Part shown: positions 1 to 10,838 of the stretch, piece after piece
How the letters are laid out: each line of letters starts with the position of its first letter
How positions within the stretch are numbered: position 1 is the first letter of the stretch
Notes under the pieces: generated by a model
Databases searched by the model: none
The model's input: only the letters and a program-made list of their open reading frames with translations
What the model was told of the DNA's origin: nothing
Program-made: the position numbers and the translations under genes
DNA from: Pratylenchus scribneri
Taxonomy: Eukaryota > Nematoda > Chromadorea > Rhabditida > Pratylenchidae
Length of the DNA: 64,000 nucleotides
Assembly (NCBI GenBank): GCA_030063045.1
Contig: JAQSEB010000008.1
Coordinates: 558,001-622,000, forward strand
Reading direction: 5' to 3'

Positions 1-3000
1 ATCGTCCAAGGAACGACTTTTTTTGTAAAACCCGGAACGCGAGAATTGAGCCTGACGGGCAAAAAAGGAAGTTGTACCCCAGAAAATGAAAAATTGGCCG
101 AAAATGGAACAAATATAATTCGGGAATTGGAGAATGAATGGGAAAAAGGAAGGTCAAAATATCGAAATTTACAAAATCCATTAATTTTAAAGGCGGGACA
201 GATTTTCGAATCAGATACTACTCGCGTGGAGGAGGCATTAATGGAGCATAAAAGAAAGATGAACAATCTTCCAACGGCAATTTTGAGAAGAATTAAACCA
301 CCAAATGTGACTGACGCAATTGATGGAGTGAAGGAAGCATTTAACGAATCGTTAAATTTTGTGAGGGCTGGAAAAGAATGGGTGGAGAAAAAAGGGGAAA
401 AAATTGGAGAAATGGCAGACACTTGGCTGCAAACATTGAAGGAATGGAGTTGGCTGGGATACATTCTTTTGGCATTAATTCCCCTTGGTCTAATATCATA
501 TTGTGTGATTAAATATTGGGCAGTCATCAAAATTGGAACAGAAGCAGGGGAAATGGGTGCTAATCTTTTAACAGGCGTTTTACGAGGAGTGACCCATCAA
601 AGTGAAATGAGTAGAGTGGCGGCCGTTCCCAGCGCACCAGCCAAATATGACGTGGAAGAGCAAGTAGTTATACTGGACTATTTGCCGCCAAGGGTGTGCG
701 CCATTTCCAACGATCCCGGAAAACTCCCAGCAATCAATGTCAAAGTCAATGGGGCCCATATACGTGCCCTAGTGGATTGTGGCGCGAGCATTACCTACAG
801 TCGTGAATCTTTGGCAAAAATTTTGGAACTACCCATTGATAAAGAAGGTAAAACAAATGTTTACGCAGCCAATGATTCGGGGATCAAAATTTTGGGCAAA
901 ACAAAAATAAAATTGGCCCTGAAGGACATTGAAAGTGGTGAGGAAAAGGAATGGGAAGTTGAGACTCTGGTCTCCCCCGATAATCATTGCCCTGGTCCAA
1001 TTTTGCTCGGAATCCCTTTGTTGCGCAAATTGAAGGGACACATCGATTTTGAAAACGAAATGGTAAAATTGGGTGAAATTCGGGCCAACATTGTGGCAGT
1101 GGTGGAAGCAAGTGCTTATCCCAAAAAATTAGGAATAACAATTTTGAAAGATGAAATGCTCGATCCTCGAACGGACCATTTGATCATCGGACACACTTTT
1201 GAGGAATTCGATCCCGAGGATCAATTCCTTGTTTTGGATCGGAACCACGGAGTGCCATCGATCAAAATTGGAAAAACACTCGTATGTCCGGGAAAATCCC
1301 ATTTGGTCCCATTAAGGATTTTGAATGCTGGAAATTCACCAGTAAAATTGTTTGCAAAATGCCATATTGCCGATTTGGAATTGATTGGATCCAATGAACC
1401 CATGTGCGCGAATGTGCAAATCAAGGAGGAGGACCAATCCCCAAAGCAATTTGTTCCAAATGAGGCAAAATGGGAAGACAAATTGCCACCCAGAATGCAA
1501 AAAGGCATGGAAAATTCCCGCCCGTCAAAAAGAATGAAATTGGAGGATTGCGCATTGAGTGAGAATGGGGTGGAAAAATTGAAGGAAATTGTAGATAAAC
1601 ATGCAAATGCCTTTGTGGGGGAGGATGGAAAAATAGGGCGCTACAATGGACCAATCGTCCATCGTATTGACCTAATCCCCGGAGCATCACCCGTGCGTCA
1701 GCGTGCGTACCGGTATGCGCCCGCCCTGCAAAAGGAATTGGAAAGGCAAGTTAAAGAAATGTTGGAACAGCAAATTATAAAGAAAAGTGAAAGTGAATGG
1801 GCATCGCCTGTGGTAATGGTGAACAAGGCAGATGGGAATCTCCGTTTTGCAGTGGATTACAGGGCGGTTAATTCTTTGACAAAAAAACGGGTTTACCAAT
1901 TGCCATTAATCACTGAGTTGTTGGATTTAATGGGGGGCAAAAAATTCTATACAACTTTCGACCTCATGAGTGGGTTCCACCAGGTTCCCATGAAGGCCGA
2001 AGACACTGAAAAGACGGCATTTATTTGCCATCTCGGCCTGTATGAATTTTTGACCATGCCCTTTGGACTTTGTGGGGCACCCCAGACCTTCCAGACAGTG
2101 ATGGATTCCCTTCGGAATCAATTGACTTCCCTACTGCTTGTCTACATGGATGACAGCGTGATTGGAAGCTCGACAGAGGAGGAACATTTGAAAGACATCA
2201 CTCAATTTCTGACATTAATGGAAAAGGTTGGAATGAAGCTCAAATTGGAAAAATGCCACTGGGCAAAATCACAAATAAGATACCTGGGATTTCTTTTATC
2301 CGAAACCGGGATTAAAATTGATCCCAAAAATATTGAGTCCATCCAAAAAATTAAGCCACCAACCACTTACACCGAACTAAAATCACTATTAGGGGCACTG
2401 TCCTATTTTAGAAGGTTCATTCCAAAATTCGCCCATCTGGCCCATCCCCTAACCCTTTTAACCCAAAATAAATATGAGGGAAAAATAAAAGAAAATTGGG
2501 GAAAGGAACAGGAAGAGGCATTGGAAAACTTGAAAAAATTGGTGAGTGAGGCCCCAGTGTTGCAAACACCGCATTTTGGAAAAGAATTCACAATCGAATG
2601 CGATGCTTCTCAAAAGGCCATCTCCGCGGTTTTGATTCAAAATGGTCACCCAGTGGCCTTTGCCTCAAGGACATTGAATAGGCATGAGTCAAATTATCCG
2701 AGTGTGGAAAGGGAAGCCCTTGGATTAGTATTTGGGGTGAAGGAATTTGAACCGTATATTTATGGTGCGAAAATCACCATTGTAACGGATTGTAGTGCAT
2801 TAAAGGGTTTGCTAACCAACAAAGATTTCCAGGGCCGAATGGCCAAATACCAAATGTGTCTAATGGGCCATGACATCAAAATAACCCATAGAGCTGGAAA
2901 ATCCAACCATTTATGCGACTATTTATCTCGGTACAGTTTACCCCAGGCCGAAGGTGAGAAGGAAAAGGCAAAGGTCAACCAAATTGGGACCACAGAAGGG

Positions 3001-5082
3001 GAAGAAGGACCATTAGATTTGAATGAATTCATTAAGGAACAAAAAGGGGTCGGGGAATTGGCAAAAATTTTCACAGGCCTTTCACAAAACAAGTGGCCCG
3101 CAGACCCCAATGATCGATGGAAATGGAAGGAAAAGGCACAAAATTACAAAATTTTGAATAACGCCTTGTATTGGAAGAAGAATGAAAAAGGAGAAGAAAC
3201 ATGGAAATTGGTCGTCCCATATAAAATGAGGATGAAACTTTTTGAAAAATTGCATGAAGACAAATTGGAAGGAGGGCACTTTGGATTGGAGAAAACCCTT
3301 GACAAATTTCAAAAGCGTTTCTTTTGGAAGGGCATGGACCAGGATGTGAAAAAATTGGTTGATGGATGCAAAAGTTGTCAATTTCGAAAAGTTCTACCCA
3401 ACCAAAAGAAGGCAGCCCCATCAAAATCTATTGAAACTTCATCCATGCCCAACCAAAGAATTCATTGTGACTTGATGGGCCCGCTCAAAATTACTCCCCG
3501 AGGGCACCGTTACATCCTAACCATTGTGGACTCATTCACCAAATGGATTGCGGCCATACCATTAAAGAAGCAAGATGCGCCCAGTGTGAGCAATGCTTTT
3601 ATTTCGCATTGGGTATGCCAGCATTCGGTGCCCGAGGTGGTTGTAACGGACCAGGGAAAGCAATTTGTGGGAAATGTATTCCAAAATTTGGCAAAAATTT
3701 TTGGCTTTGTGCATGAAACCACTACTGCGTATCATCAGCAGTCAAATGGAATGTGTGAAGGCTCCAACAGAATTTTGGCAAATATTATCGCGGGAGAAGC
3801 GAATGAGGGAGGAAACAATTGGGACCAATTATTGCCCTATGCCTGCTTCGCCTACAACTCATCAATACACAGTGCGACGCAATTTGCACCCTTCTTTGTG
3901 GATCGATTGAGGGACCCAAAGTTTCCTACAGATTTGCTATTGAAGCTTCCATCCAATGAAAAGACTTCAATGCTACCAGAATATGTGGTGGAAACGTGCA
4001 AGATTGCAGAAAAAGTTTGGGCGGATGTGAAAAGTGGAATTGAGAGGGCACAAAAACGGAATCGCGCCGCAAATGATCAAAAAAGAGGCGCTGTGGAAAA
4101 GGAATTTAATATTGGGGAAAACATTTTAATCAAGGAAGAAAGGCCGAAGCACAAATTTGATGGGAAATGGAATGGACCTTGGAAGGTCATTGGAAAGGAT
4201 GAGAGGGAAAACCTCATCCTGAAAGAAGTGAGCAGCGCAAAATTGCGATTGGTTCATCCAGAGAAGTGCAAAAAATACACAGAAGTGACACTGCCAATGC
4301 GGGCAGAAGATGAACCAAATTGGGAATTGAATGATGAAATGGAAGATGAGGAACAAAAACAGGATGAAGAAGAAAAAGAAATAAAAGAATTTGAGAAAAA
4401 AGAGGAAAGAAGAAAATGGAAAGCCATTGAGAGCACGGATGAAGAGGAGGAGGATGATGATGAAAGGCCATTTGTTTGTGCCTTATATACAAAAGAAGGA
4501 AGAGAATTTGAGGAAGAGGAAGAAGAAACATTGGATTGGATGAGGAAATTTGAGGCCAGAGGAAAAAGAAAGGGAGGATTGGACATGGAAAATTGGACGG
4601 TCAAATTGGCCAGAAAATTGCTCGAGGACGAGCAAAAAGTGAGCTTTGGGGATGGGGGAAAACCCCTGAATTCAGATGATGCGCGTGCAAGTGGTTCAAG
4701 TTGTGGGCTTGCAGGTGACTCAGGCTATGCGCGTGCAATGGGCTCAAGAGTGGCAGCTGGCTGCTTGCATTCCAGAGGGCAAAAAACACAAAAAGAAGAT
4801 GAAATGAACGCGAAGAAGATGATGAAGAAAAACAATGAAAAGAAGATGGAAGAAAAGAAGAAACAAAATCAAGATGGAATGAAGAAGACAGAGGAGAGGA
4901 AGAGAGAATGGAAGAAGAAAAACCTCAAAATGGAAACCCACTTGGATAATGGAGAATGTCCAGATCCAGAGCCGGCCGCCCAAGCATCCCAGCCCAAAGC
5001 CGGCCCACCCATTGCCATTGTCCGCCCAAGTCCAACCAGTCGTTTGATCCAATCCAAAACATCCAGCCAATCGAACCAATGA
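1..5082 (+). CDS. Retroelement polyprotein, 3' part (Env-like C-terminus, protease, RT, RNase H, integrase)
   Basis: The reading frame is open from base 1 and equals residues 1130-2822 of the full polyprotein at 10839-19307; the 5' part lies outside the window. It starts inside the Env-like region, just upstream of its last Cys and the membrane segment (about 451-520). Then come the aspartic protease with DCGA (about 775), reverse transcriptase with YMDD (about 2143), RNase H, and an integrase with an H2C2 zinc site and DD35E triad. The sequence appears identical to the second copy, including the acidic and Lys-rich tail. No frameshift or stop was found, so this copy decayed no more than the other. 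The partial state is only due to the window edge. Confidence 0.93.
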   Translation: MVQGTTFFVKPGTRELSLTGKKGSCTPENEKLAENGTNIIRELENEWEKGRSKYRNLQNPLILKAGQIFESDTTRVEEALMEHKRKMNNLPTAILRRIKPPNVTDAIDGVKEAFNESLNFVRAGKEWVEKKGEKIGEMADTWLQTLKEWSWLGYILLALIPLGLISYCVIKYWAVIKIGTEAGEMGANLLTGVLRGVTHQSEMSRVAAVPSAPAKYDVEEQVVILDYLPPRVCAISNDPGKLPAINVKVNGAHIRALVDCGASITYSRESLAKILELPIDKEGKTNVYAANDSGIKILGKTKIKLALKDIESGEEKEWEVETLVSPDNHCPGPILLGIPLLRKLKGHIDFENEMVKLGEIRANIVAVVEASAYPKKLGITILKDEMLDPRTDHLIIGHTFEEFDPEDQFLVLDRNHGVPSIKIGKTLVCPGKSHLVPLRILNAGNSPVKLFAKCHIADLELIGSNEPMCANVQIKEEDQSPKQFVPNEAKWEDKLPPRMQKGMENSRPSKRMKLEDCALSENGVEKLKEIVDKHANAFVGEDGKIGRYNGPIVHRIDLIPGASPVRQRAYRYAPALQKELERQVKEMLEQQIIKKSESEWASPVVMVNKADGNLRFAVDYRAVNSLTKKRVYQLPLITELLDLMGGKKFYTTFDLMSGFHQVPMKAEDTEKTAFICHLGLYEFLTMPFGLCGAPQTFQTVMDSLRNQLTSLLLVYMDDSVIGSSTEEEHLKDITQFLTLMEKVGMKLKLEKCHWAKSQIRYLGFLLSETGIKIDPKNIESIQKIKPPTTYTELKSLLGALSYFRRFIPKFAHLAHPLTLLTQNKYEGKIKENWGKEQEEALENLKKLVSEAPVLQTPHFGKEFTIECDASQKAISAVLIQNGHPVAFASRTLNRHESNYPSVEREALGLVFGVKEFEPYIYGAKITIVTDCSALKGLLTNKDFQGRMAKYQMCLMGHDIKITHRAGKSNHLCDYLSRYSLPQAEGEKEKAKVNQIGTTEGEEGPLDLNEFIKEQKGVGELAKIFTGLSQNKWPADPNDRWKWKEKAQNYKILNNALYWKKNEKGEETWKLVVPYKMRMKLFEKLHEDKLEGGHFGLEKTLDKFQKRFFWKGMDQDVKKLVDGCKSCQFRKVLPNQKKAAPSKSIETSSMPNQRIHCDLMGPLKITPRGHRYILTIVDSFTKWIAAIPLKKQDAPSVSNAFISHWVCQHSVPEVVVTDQGKQFVGNVFQNLAKIFGFVHETTTAYHQQSNGMCEGSNRILANIIAGEANEGGNNWDQLLPYACFAYNSSIHSATQFAPFFVDRLRDPKFPTDLLLKLPSNEKTSMLPEYVVETCKIAEKVWADVKSGIERAQKRNRAANDQKRGAVEKEFNIGENILIKEERPKHKFDGKWNGPWKVIGKDERENLILKEVSSAKLRLVHPEKCKKYTEVTLPMRAEDEPNWELNDEMEDEEQKQDEEEKEIKEFEKKEERRKWKAIESTDEEEEDDDERPFVCALYTKEGREFEEEEEETLDWMRKFEARGKRKGGLDMENWTVKLARKLLEDEQKVSFGDGGKPLNSDDARASGSSCGLAGDSGYARAMGSRVAAGCLHSRGQKTQKEDEMNAKKMMKKNNEKKMEEKKKQNQDGMKKTEERKREWKKKNLKMETHLDNGECPDPEPAAQASQPKAGPPIAIVRPSPTSRLIQSKTSSQSNQ

Positions 5083-7208
5083 AGAAGAAAACACCTTTGA
5101 AATAACAAAATTAATTTTTTCTATTTGTGTAGTATCTATTTTTATTTTTAACATAACCTTTTATCAAAGTCACAATTGATTGCTTCATCCTGACCAAATA
5201 TGCTGCCCCAATACTCCACCTGAATAGATTGAATGGTTATTAGTCATTGTTGATTGTAATTTTATTAAAATCATAATTTTATAATACATCACATATTCTA
5301 AAACCACTGATCTATCACACCTTTGGAATTATTAAATAACTATCCATACTAGTTAATGCCTAAACTCTGTTTAATTTCATTTGAAGCCAAAATTATTTAG
5401 TCATCACTCATCACTATTGAATTATTACACACTTTATACGATTATCACTGAATCACAAAACCAATGGACCACCAAGCACTTTTCAATCATCAGAACATTA
5501 TCAGTGAACTCTCATAATCGTTTGAATAATCAACCATTCGCATTTAATATTTTGATCTATTAAACCATTTGAATTATTGAATCACCAATACTAGTCATAG
5601 TCAAATCCATTTTAGTCGATATTATGGAACCCCAAATCCATGTAACCACTTGAATTATCACACAGTTGAATTATCAAACATATTTGTCAATTAATAGCGA
5701 ATTCCCAAAACCATTTTGACATTTTCATTGAATTTCTATGCCCATTTATATTCACACACAATATTCAAAACACATTTGAACAATCATAAATCATTTACAT
5801 ATTGAATTGCCAAACCATCAACCCGTTACCCATTATTATTGAATTGTCAATTCAAACCCACTTTGGCCAATATCAGTGACCCACACAAACAATTGATCCA
5901 ACTGACTCATCAAACATTCATTATATTCAATGAACCGAATCAATTATTCACAATTTCAATCCAATGAAACCATCCATATTTCACATTATCAAATCATTTC
6001 GCTTAATCCTATATTCGCGTTGGGTCCTAAGTCACTGTCCCCAAAACACCACACAAACATTAACAACAAAACCACAAACACGCATCATCACAAAACATTA
6101 TCAGCATCATCATCAACAAAACCCACGCGTCATACATCTCAGAGCCCTAGCACCCCCGGGATGGGGGCGGGCTTCAGCAAAACAACAAACTCAACAAGAA
6201 ACCCCAACACCCAAGCCAATTTTTGAACAACAAAAGCAAACCTTGAATTGGCAAGCAAGCACATTGGCAATGGGCCACTGCTGTTCCATTGGCGCACCAT
6301 TGAAATGAAAAAATAAATTTACAATTCATAATAACAACAAAAACATAAACCTTGACCAATCCTGAACCATTGGAAATGCCAGTCAATGCCGCCAACAACA
6401 AGCAACAATAAATGCAGCATTGATAATTAAAAATGGCAATCAAAATAGCTGAATTTAGAATTTTATAATTAGTAAATTTAGCAAAAACGCGAATATGGGA
6501 AATTCTCATTTTTATTTGGAAAATTCTCATTTTTATTTGGAAGCTAATAGTCTATTTAATTGAATACTATTCTTAATCCTTATTCTAAATTAATGGCATT
6601 TGTATTTTCTCAAGTAGAATATTTAATGATGATTTAGCAATTTGCTATGCTCGAATCGAATGTAAAATTAGTCAAATGATGATGATGAGGATTATCTTCT
6701 GCTTTGTATGTGCTGTGTCTTGTCATCATTTTCAACTCAACCAATCAATCGATAATTCATTCGTTGCGATATATTTTCCTTTTAAAAAAAAATTTTTCGA
6801 ATGTTTCAATTTTTTCTAAAATCTATTGTAATTTTTTTTTAATGCTTGATATTTAAATACTTAATGCCGAATATATTATTTTTGGGGTCCAAAAATCTTC
6901 GGGGCCCAGGATGACATTGCCTAAAATTATATAATTGATTTATCTATTAAATTCGTTTATTTGTTCCGCCCATTTCCTTCCCCAGATATTCTCGCCTCTC
7001 AATGCTTTTAGTCAGTTGCTTTATCCCCAACTCTTCCGCTTTATCCTTACCCCCTAGCCCTTCCGAACCCGAACATCATCCCTATTTCTAATGAATTAAA
7101 TGAATGAATTAAATAAATGGAATATTGGAACATCTGTATTGAATTGAATGGGGAAAAGGGATGCGCCGGAGTCCACCTTTGTCAAAATAATCCAATAATT
7201 AAATTCAC
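5083..7208. other. AT-rich 3' flank of the retroelement; no gene seen
   Basis: The polyprotein stop is followed by a short purine-rich run (gaagaagaaaa), which could be a polypurine tract. About 900 bp with many ttgaattat-type words follow, then a C/A-rich stretch near 6050-6450. I looked for a matching LTR upstream of 10839 and did not see one. No convincing coding region is present. The identical copy lies at 19308-21433. Confidence 0.6.
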
Positions 7209-7606
7209 CTCAAATCAACTTTCCTGTATGTATCAATGCATGGATTGATGAAAAAGAGGCCAAGAATAAATAATTTATTAAAAATGAATACAAATTTGAA
7301 TTAAATACCTGGACCCCTGGCCCCGCCCGGAATGAGCCGGCCAAGTCGAAAAATCACAGCCCTTTCATATTCTTTCACAATTTTAATGCAGAAAAACACC
7401 GAAATTGGGGCAGTGAAGAGAATGAAAATCATTGAAATGATTGTCAGCAAATAGCCACAAAATCCCAAATTTCCAGTCACTGGCTCTTCAATTTGAATTA
7501 AAATGTTTAATTATTTATTTACTATTAAAATTAATTGCATAAATAAGAAATTTTATATGTTTGATCATAATTGATCAAAATTAGTGAAATTAAAAGGGAG
7601 AAACCT

Positions 7607-7943
7607 AACTTGGCTCTATTTGTAATAACTCATCAAGAACTGTACCAATTTTAATGATTTTGTTATCTAATTAAAAAACAGGCTATATTGACTCTCAAAA
7701 TATTAATTTTTATTTAAATTGTTTCAGATTTGCTGGAAGTGTTCCAAAAAATCATTGAAAAATTTGCTAATCCATAGTAAATGACATTTGTTTTTTTTGC
7801 ACCTCATCAATTTTTTTTAAACAAATTTAAATAAAATTAATTTATTGGATTGCCAATAGTTTGCTCAATAATTTGATAACTATAATTATTTTAATTGTTT
7901 CAATCCTTGATCTTTGATCAGCTATTATAGGCAGCGCCGAGTT
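7607..7943. mobile_element. MITE family A (TIR around aacttggcgccgtttata), copy 1
   Basis: The left end reads aacttggctctatttgta and the right end, reverse-complemented, gives a diverged version of the same 40-bp word ending in a ttgatcaaag-type motif. The same terminal repeat bounds 33588-34205, which supports a family. It lies in what looks like an intron of the stomatin fragment. No coding capacity. Confidence 0.6.
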
Positions 7944-8052
7944 TACCCAATTAAAAATACAATTTAATGACTTTGATTGATAATTAATTAAAACCCCATG
8001 AATTATTTATTAATTATTTTTCAAAATTATTCTAATTTTCCGTACGGGGTCG

Positions 8053-8463
8053 AGTCCTGAATAGACAAAGGTCAGTGCAAATATGGTCATGTCCTGAATA
8101 GTGCAAATATAGGCGTTTTCGACTTCTAATAAATCAGAAACTGGTTTTAGACCCCACAAACCTTATACCATTTTGTAGATCTCATCGTGACGCATCGAAT
8201 GGTATATAATATGTCATGGTTTGGCCAAAAATAAAGAGTTAAACCGTTTAAACCCATATTTTTAAGTTTTTGGTTTTAAACTCTTTAATTTTGGACCAAA
8301 CCATGATAAAATATATACCATTCGATGCGTCTCGATGAGATCTACAAAATGATATAAGGTTTGTAGGGTCTAAAACGGTTTACTGATTTATTAGAAGTCG
8401 AAAACACTCACATTTGCACTATTCAGGACAATGACCACATTTGCACTATTCAGGAGTTGACAT
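8053..8463. mobile_element. Fold-back element, copy 1
   Basis: The two halves are near-perfect reverse complements of about 200 bp each. The outer words are cctgaatagtgcaaat and its complement, then gttttcgacttctaataaat, then an inner arm with taccattcgatgcgtc. It can fold almost end to end. Diverged relatives occur at 25118-25370, 30893-31168 and 49987-50386. No coding capacity. Confidence 0.8.
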
Positions 8464-8924
8464 AGCACCTAATTTTCTATTATTTTATTTCTTTCCAATA
8501 TTTTCTTCTTACAAAATTATAATTCAATTAAAAAAAAAATTACGATCAGCGAAGAAAATGGCGGCATGAACGCCGGTTGGATGTCGTGATGTTTGCGTTT
8601 TCCACCGGGCCACCGAGGATTTGTGGATTGGTGGGGAATTGTAAAGGAGGGGGATTCGTTGCATTCTTGAATTGCTGATTGAGACAACGGATTCACGTCG
8701 GGAATGATGGCCACTGGCGACGGATTGAAGATGAGATTGGGATTGATGGGAATGGGCCACTGGATGCATTGGCAACAATTCGTGAAAATCCCAAGGATCG
8801 GGGATGTTGTCGAAAATTTGCTGAAATAAATTTAATTAAATTGATTATATTAATTCATTTTTTCTATGAATAAATTAAATATTTTTTAACGGACTTTTTA
8901 ACGAAAAAAAACCCAGGGGTGGAA

Positions 8925-9310
8925 ACGGGTATGAATTTTCAATATCCTTATCCTGCATATCCACGATGTTTCAATTTTCAAATCCGTATCCCATCTGTAA
9001 CCGTAATGCTTAAGAAAAATGATATTTATATCCGTCCGTAGAAGAGGCATCAATATGAAAAATTTATTCTTATAGAAAAAATTTAGACCAAAAATAGCTT
9101 AGTAATAGAAAATTTTAACGAAAAATGGCAGGCTAAGAGGAAAAATTTTAATCTAAAATGTTCATCTCAAGAAAAATTGAGCAGGGGTATGAATATGAAT
9201 CCGAATCCATCTGTATCCGGGATACTTAGAAAAAATGGTAAACATATCCGCAGGGGTTCATATCCGTATCTGTCCTTATCCGTATCCGTCTGCGGATATC
9301 CGCTGATATT
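8925..9310. repeat. Degenerate tatccg-rich low-complexity stretch
   Basis: Repeated imperfect words of the type tatccgtatccg and ggtatgaatatg, in both orientations, at the two ends of this interval (8930-9040 and 9180-9305). This suggests a decayed element with inverted termini. An identical copy lies at 23150-23535. Confidence 0.45.
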
Positions 9311-9859
9311 TCCCCCTGGAAAAATGAATTACGGAGAATTCTTCTTTTTTGGGAAAATTTTTTGATTATAAATTATGAATGAAAAAATATACTAATTCCC
9401 ATGCTTTTATTTTTGGACCCCGAAAATTGGCTAAATTATGAAGGAATAAATAAAAAATAGGAAAAGCCTATCCCATTGAAAAGTGAGGAAGTGAGTGAGG
9501 GAAATGTTTGGATGACCACAAAAATATTATTCCTCCATTAATTCTATTATTCAAAATGGAAATTGCCAAGTGTCATTTGAATAATTTGGGCAAATTACCA
9601 TTTTTTGAGAGGCAAAATGCAGGACTGGAATGGCAGAAGAGATTTGGCAAATTGCACGGGATGGTGCACTCATGATTGGCCTTTTTCTCCCACATCAACA
9701 TACTCATTTTCAAATAAAAAATAGTTTATTCTAAAATGAATATATAAAAATCAATGGACAAAAATGTGAAAATATCAAAAATAAATAGGAAAATAAAAGG
9801 GACGAAAATGGGTAAGAAAAATGGAATAAAATGAAATGAAAATGGGGGGAGAATTCCAT

Positions 9860-10603
9860 CTAAACATCCAAACAAGGCTCATCCGGCCGGCTGGCGCAAA
9901 AAGGCAGGCCAAAGTCCATTCCACTCAATTCATTGAAAGCATTGGCGGGGGCGTACACAACATTTCCTAGAAAAGAAAAAGTTTAGCTAAGAATTTACTC
10001 GTCGATCAACAGCAGGTGCCCCTATTTCCCTGGCCAGGAAAAAGAGGGGACCCGGGGAAGGACGGAGCTGAAAAGCCCAAGTTTTGTGGAAAAGAAAAGG
10101 GATCGAAACCAAAGTAAAATGGATGAAAATAAAGAAAATAAAGCTATTAATCAAGTATTTGGGAAAAATGGCCAAGAGAAGGGCCAAGAATTCATTTTAA
10201 CGGAAAAGTTGGAGGAAAAGCTAAACCCCATGATCTTCGAGTAAAAAATATTTTTCAGATAAAGCCAAATTTTTAACTTACATTGAATTTTGCCTCCGAC
10301 CAATTGTCCAATTGAAACAGCCAAAAGTGCCATTGCCAAGCCAGTCGAAAGGGCCAAATACTGTTGTGCTGAAAAATCAAGGAACACCACCAAAAACACA
10401 TAATTTTACCGTTGTAATTGTGTGAATTGTGCCTGCCAGTGCCAGTTATTGCCAGCCAGTTGGAATTGTGCTGAAAAATCAAGGAACAAAACACCAAAAT
10501 ACATAAAAAGCTACCGTTAATTGTCCAATTGATTGAGGCCATTGTCAACCAGCCGGTGCCAATTCCAAAACTCACCTTTGTGCAATTTGGGCCAGGACTG
10601 ATC
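9860..10603 (-). CDS. Candidate multi-exon minus-strand gene or gene fragment, unknown product
   Basis: Several short open stretches have good splice signals. 10282-10368 sits between ttttcag and gtaagtt and encodes a hydrophobic helix (LALSTGLAMALLAVSIG). A similar upstream exon-like block begins after an identical ttttcagcaca acceptor near 10472. 9860-9966 follows tttctag and encodes a plausible C-terminus (NVVYAPANAFNELSGMDFGL, then a Cys pair and a stop). An AG-gtgagt block lies near 10575-10603. The phases I tried between the helix exon and the last exon give a stop, so the full model is unresolved. It sits directly upstream of the retroelement reading frame and on the opposite strand. 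It may be host sequence carried with the duplicated unit. Confidence 0.35.
10364..10517. repeat. Local tandem duplication of about 100-bp spacing
   Basis: The word gtgctgaaaaatcaaggaac followed by a caccaaaa-acataa stretch and taccgtt occurs at about 10366-10415 and again at about 10467-10517. On the minus strand each copy provides a ttttcagcaca acceptor, so the duplication looks like a duplicated small exon. Confidence 0.6.
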
Positions 10604-10838
10604 TAAATTTGTAAAATTTATATTAAAAAGATTAACAAATTAAAATTTTCTCTTTTTAGCCAGAAAATAAACAAAAACAGACAAACAAAAACAAACAAAA
10701 ATCTAATAAAAATAAAATTAAAATTTAGCAAAAATTATTAAAATTTCAAAATAATCAAAAACAGCCAAAATTAACCCCTACGCCAAATCATACACCACAA
10801 ACAGTGCTCAAAGGGCAAATAAAAAGAATCGCAATCGC

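Larger units (their letters stand above)
7209..8820 (-). pseudogene. Stomatin-like (MEC-2/UNC-1 family) gene fragment, copy 1
   Basis: Exon 7309-7485 on the minus strand encodes a membrane hairpin segment followed by KEYERAVIFRLGRL and PGGARGPG, the hallmark start of the stomatin/PHB domain. Exon 7209-7260 continues with GLFFINPCIDTYRKVDLR and a gtgaat donor, also typical of stomatins. The second exon lacks an AG acceptor (it reads ttcttg before the expected start), and the rest of the PHB domain is not found downstream. An upstream candidate exon, 8544-8820, is Ser/His-rich with a perfect tttatttcag acceptor and a gtaatt donor, but I cannot prove it belongs to the same gene. A MITE (7607-7943) and a fold-back element (8053-8463) sit between. 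Stomatins are inner-leaflet proteins that scaffold ion channels. I call this a truncated pseudogene. Confidence 0.75.
1..9637. repeat. Distal part of a 14,225-bp direct repeat (upstream copy, cut by window start)
   Basis: Every stretch I compared between this segment and 14226-23862 is identical at a constant offset of 14,225 bp, with no indel. Identity ends at 9637/23862: both copies read tggcaga, then one continues agagattt and the other ggaattg. The segment holds the 3' part of the retroelement polyprotein, its 3' flank, a MITE, a fold-back element and stomatin-like exons. Either a very recent tandem duplication, a tandem retroelement sharing an LTR, or an assembly artefact could produce this. 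Confidence 0.95.

Noticed and set aside
829..5154. Numerous antisense open frames across the retroelement
   Set aside because: They are shadows of the polyprotein frame, have Phe/Pro/Cys-rich compositions expected from complementing AAA/GAA/GGA codons, and recur identically in the second copy.
5083..6500. 3' LTR of the retroelement
   Set aside because: A purine-rich run precedes this stretch, but no matching sequence occurs upstream of the second reading frame at 10839, so an LTR cannot be supported.
8679..8873. Plus-strand small frame over the Ser/His-rich exon
   Set aside because: The minus strand has a perfect acceptor and donor around the same bases, so the plus-strand frame is more likely a shadow.
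9645..9662. Primer-binding site after a putative LTR ending at 9635
   Set aside because: tggcaaattgcacggga begins with TGG, but I cannot match it to a tRNA 3' end and no second LTR boundary was found. I keep it only as an alternative in the duplication finding.
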